Source: Lanius collurio (taxonomy: Eukaryota; Chordata; Aves; Passeriformes; Laniidae). Taken from it: 64,000 nt of DNA. The stretch lies in contig JACBWW010000018.1 in the NCBI GenBank assembly GCA_020086605.1, positions 11,739,389-11,803,388 of the forward strand. The letters run 5' to 3'. Positions 62,371 through 64,000 of the stretch are shown piece after piece; positions within the stretch are counted from its first letter, which is position 1; each line of letters opens with the position of its first letter. The position numbers and the translations under genes were made by a program. The notes below the pieces were generated by a model. That model saw nothing but the letters and a program-made list of their open reading frames with translations, searched no databases and had not been told where the DNA came from.

Positions 62371-62582
62371 AATGCAGTGCCGTGGTGTGTTCTGTTCCGT
62401 GGGAATGACCAGCAGTGCGAAGCTCCGGCGGAAGGTCCGGGGGCTGCGGATCAGGCGCGGCCGTGCAGCGCAGCCGAGCGCCGTCAGAGGGCGAGCCGAG
62501 AGTGCCTGTGTCGGGGAGGAAACGCATCCCCAAGCAAATAAAGTGGGGAAAAAAGCTGGAATTAAAATAAAACAAAAAAAAA
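62371..62582 (+). other. CpG-dense patch with AATAAA and A-rich 3' end
   Basis: About 19 CpGs fall within roughly 165 bp (62371-62530), by far the densest in the window. On the plus strand this is followed by AATAAA (62537-62542) and, about 30 bp on, an A-rich end with A9 (62574-62582). Two readings fit. It could be a short retroposed copy of the 3' end of a GC-rich transcript (signal then A-tail), in which an 83-codon frame from 62357 is broken or incidental. Or it could be a miniature CpG island serving as promoter of the minus-strand exon candidates 1.3-4 kb below it. No flanking target-site duplication is obvious. No gene family is recognised. Confidence 0.4.
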
Positions 62583-64000
62583 CATTTTTAGTGGTCCTCC
62601 TCTGTTGAGCAACCAGCTCTGGATGCCAGCTCTGCAAACCCACACTGTCTTCTTCTTCCTTCTTGAATCTCCTGTCCCTGCAGGGAATGGGTCTTGCCAC
62701 CAGCAAAAGCAAGATCAGACTCATTTTGCTCCAGCTGCAATATTAAACTTTTGGAATTTGTAAATCATGTATAAAACACGACAAAACCCCAAGGTTCAGT
62801 AATCTAACTGCTGTGCCAGGAACACAGACAAATCAGAGGGATTACAAATGCTCAGTGCAAGGGGACCAGCTGATGTCTAAAAGACTCAGTAAAATACTGA
62901 GAGATTCACACCAGGAAACAGCCACAACAACATGTGAAAAGTATTTTAAAGGCATTTAACAGATTTCTATTAATCCCTTGGACTGTTGAGAAAGGTCTGT
63001 GGAAATAGAAAGATGTGTCAGAGCAGAACCATCAGCTGCAGAGAATGTTAGTTACACAAAATGTCAGCTTTCTGAGAGACATAGAAGAAAAGAAATGGTC
63101 CATCACAAGAAAACCATCGTTTTCTCCTATGCATCCCAAAACAAAGCTACAGTGATGTATGAAGAAATTATTTTTTGTACTTCACTCCTAATATCCCCTT
63201 ACATTTCAGCTGAAAAAAAAGGAAGCAAATAAAAATTAAATAACAGGGATTTTTAAAAAGGTACTTAAAATATCATTCTATTCCCTCCATTTGGGGAGGC
63301 ATATAAGTTTTCATTGTCATCATCTCAAAGTGTGATCAAGAATACATGCAACTCTTTTCCTATTATTAGGGTTGAATCTGTTCCCACTTTTTTTAAACAT
63401 GTCCTACTTTTCCTCCCTCTAAGCCACTTTTTTACAAAGGCTGACAATCTTTGATTATTTCTATCTTTTGCTTCCTATCACGAAAATTATCTCTGTTCGC
63501 CTTGTACTTGACAGAGAAGTCAGCCAAGATTTGTTCATGATGATTTTTTGCTGTTTGTTGATGATGTCCCTGGTTTTGAGTTTCTACCAGGTGTTTATTG
63601 GACCCCAGCACCCAGAACATAAAAAATTGTGAAGCATAAGATTTCTCATGAGGTTTTTTTTTTAAAACATATTTGTCATTATATGTCATAATAGTTTTCT
63701 TCCTACCCAAATGCTCCATCCTACTCTGAATTTCTCTTCAGTTATGTTCTTCTGACAGTGACCTCCACATGCAAACCATGTGTCAAAAATACACCTTTGT
63801 GATGCTGAGGAACACTGAGACTTCCTAAAATATTGAGTCTCCAAACTTAATTTTGATCTCTTCCTTGGTTTATTCATTAACTATTAGTGTTTTTTCATTC
63901 CCTCTCAATAAATTAAATATTCATCATTTCCAGCTACTATCTTCTTGGAATAAAAGGTGAATGTGTATCCTCAGACTAACAGACAGACTGCCACAGAATT
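62583..64000. other. Non-coding DNA to the window end
   Basis: No gene is called. A 95-codon minus frame (63432-63719), rich in Lys, Gln and His, lacks an acceptor with a pyrimidine tract. Short T-runs lie at 63389-63394 and 63654-63663. Confidence 0.45.

Overview
The window reads as nuclear DNA from a bird, most likely a songbird. It is AT-rich and almost free of open reading frames (the longest is about 157 codons, near chance expectation). It carries two kinds of avian retroelement debris: a degenerate LTR of a type I associate with songbird ERVL-like elements (about 9.88-10.31 kb) and 5'-truncated CR1 LINE tails (about 51.03-51.14 kb and 44.86-44.90 kb). There are no operons, rRNAs, tRNAs, CRISPR arrays or bacterial mobile elements. 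Interspersed repeats are sparse, as is usual for bird genomes. No complete gene is recognisable. The sequence behaves like an intergenic desert or long intron.

Layout. 0-1.2 kb: AT-rich DNA with a possible minus-strand promoter cluster (two inverted CCAAT boxes, a perfect CRE and a TATA box) and an 11-bp-arm hairpin. 1.2-9.8 kb: no gene; a 20-bp perfect palindrome at 7.95 kb. 9.88-10.31 kb: solo LTR. 10.3-32.4 kb: no gene; a tetranucleotide microsatellite at 11.86 kb, twin FOX-like palindromes at 25.45 kb and scattered GC-richer patches. 32.46 kb: a strong G-quadruplex motif. 37.18 kb: a near-perfect 36-bp palindrome. 44.2 kb: a possible plus-strand exon, followed by a CR1 scrap. 46.38-46.68 kb: a stretch resembling a conserved developmental enhancer. 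51.0-51.8 kb: CR1 tail, AT-rich hairpin and a weak terminal-exon candidate on the minus strand. 53.7-53.85 kb: short tandem duplications. 54.92-55.12 kb: CpG cluster and a TATA-like box. 58.5-62.6 kb: the most gene-like part, with two minus-strand, splice-bounded, in-phase open segments (61.03-61.16 and 58.57-58.69 kb) lying below a CpG-dense patch at 62.37-62.53 kb.

The best working hypothesis for that last part is a fragment of a minus-strand gene whose product I do not recognise. The alternative is chance, since splice-like signals are frequent in 64 kb. I found no convincing new biological system. The items worth following are the possible minus-strand exons, the CpG-dense A-tailed patch, the enhancer-like block, the CRE/TATA cluster, the G-quadruplex and the 36-bp palindrome. 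All similarities to repeat families are from memory, with no database search.
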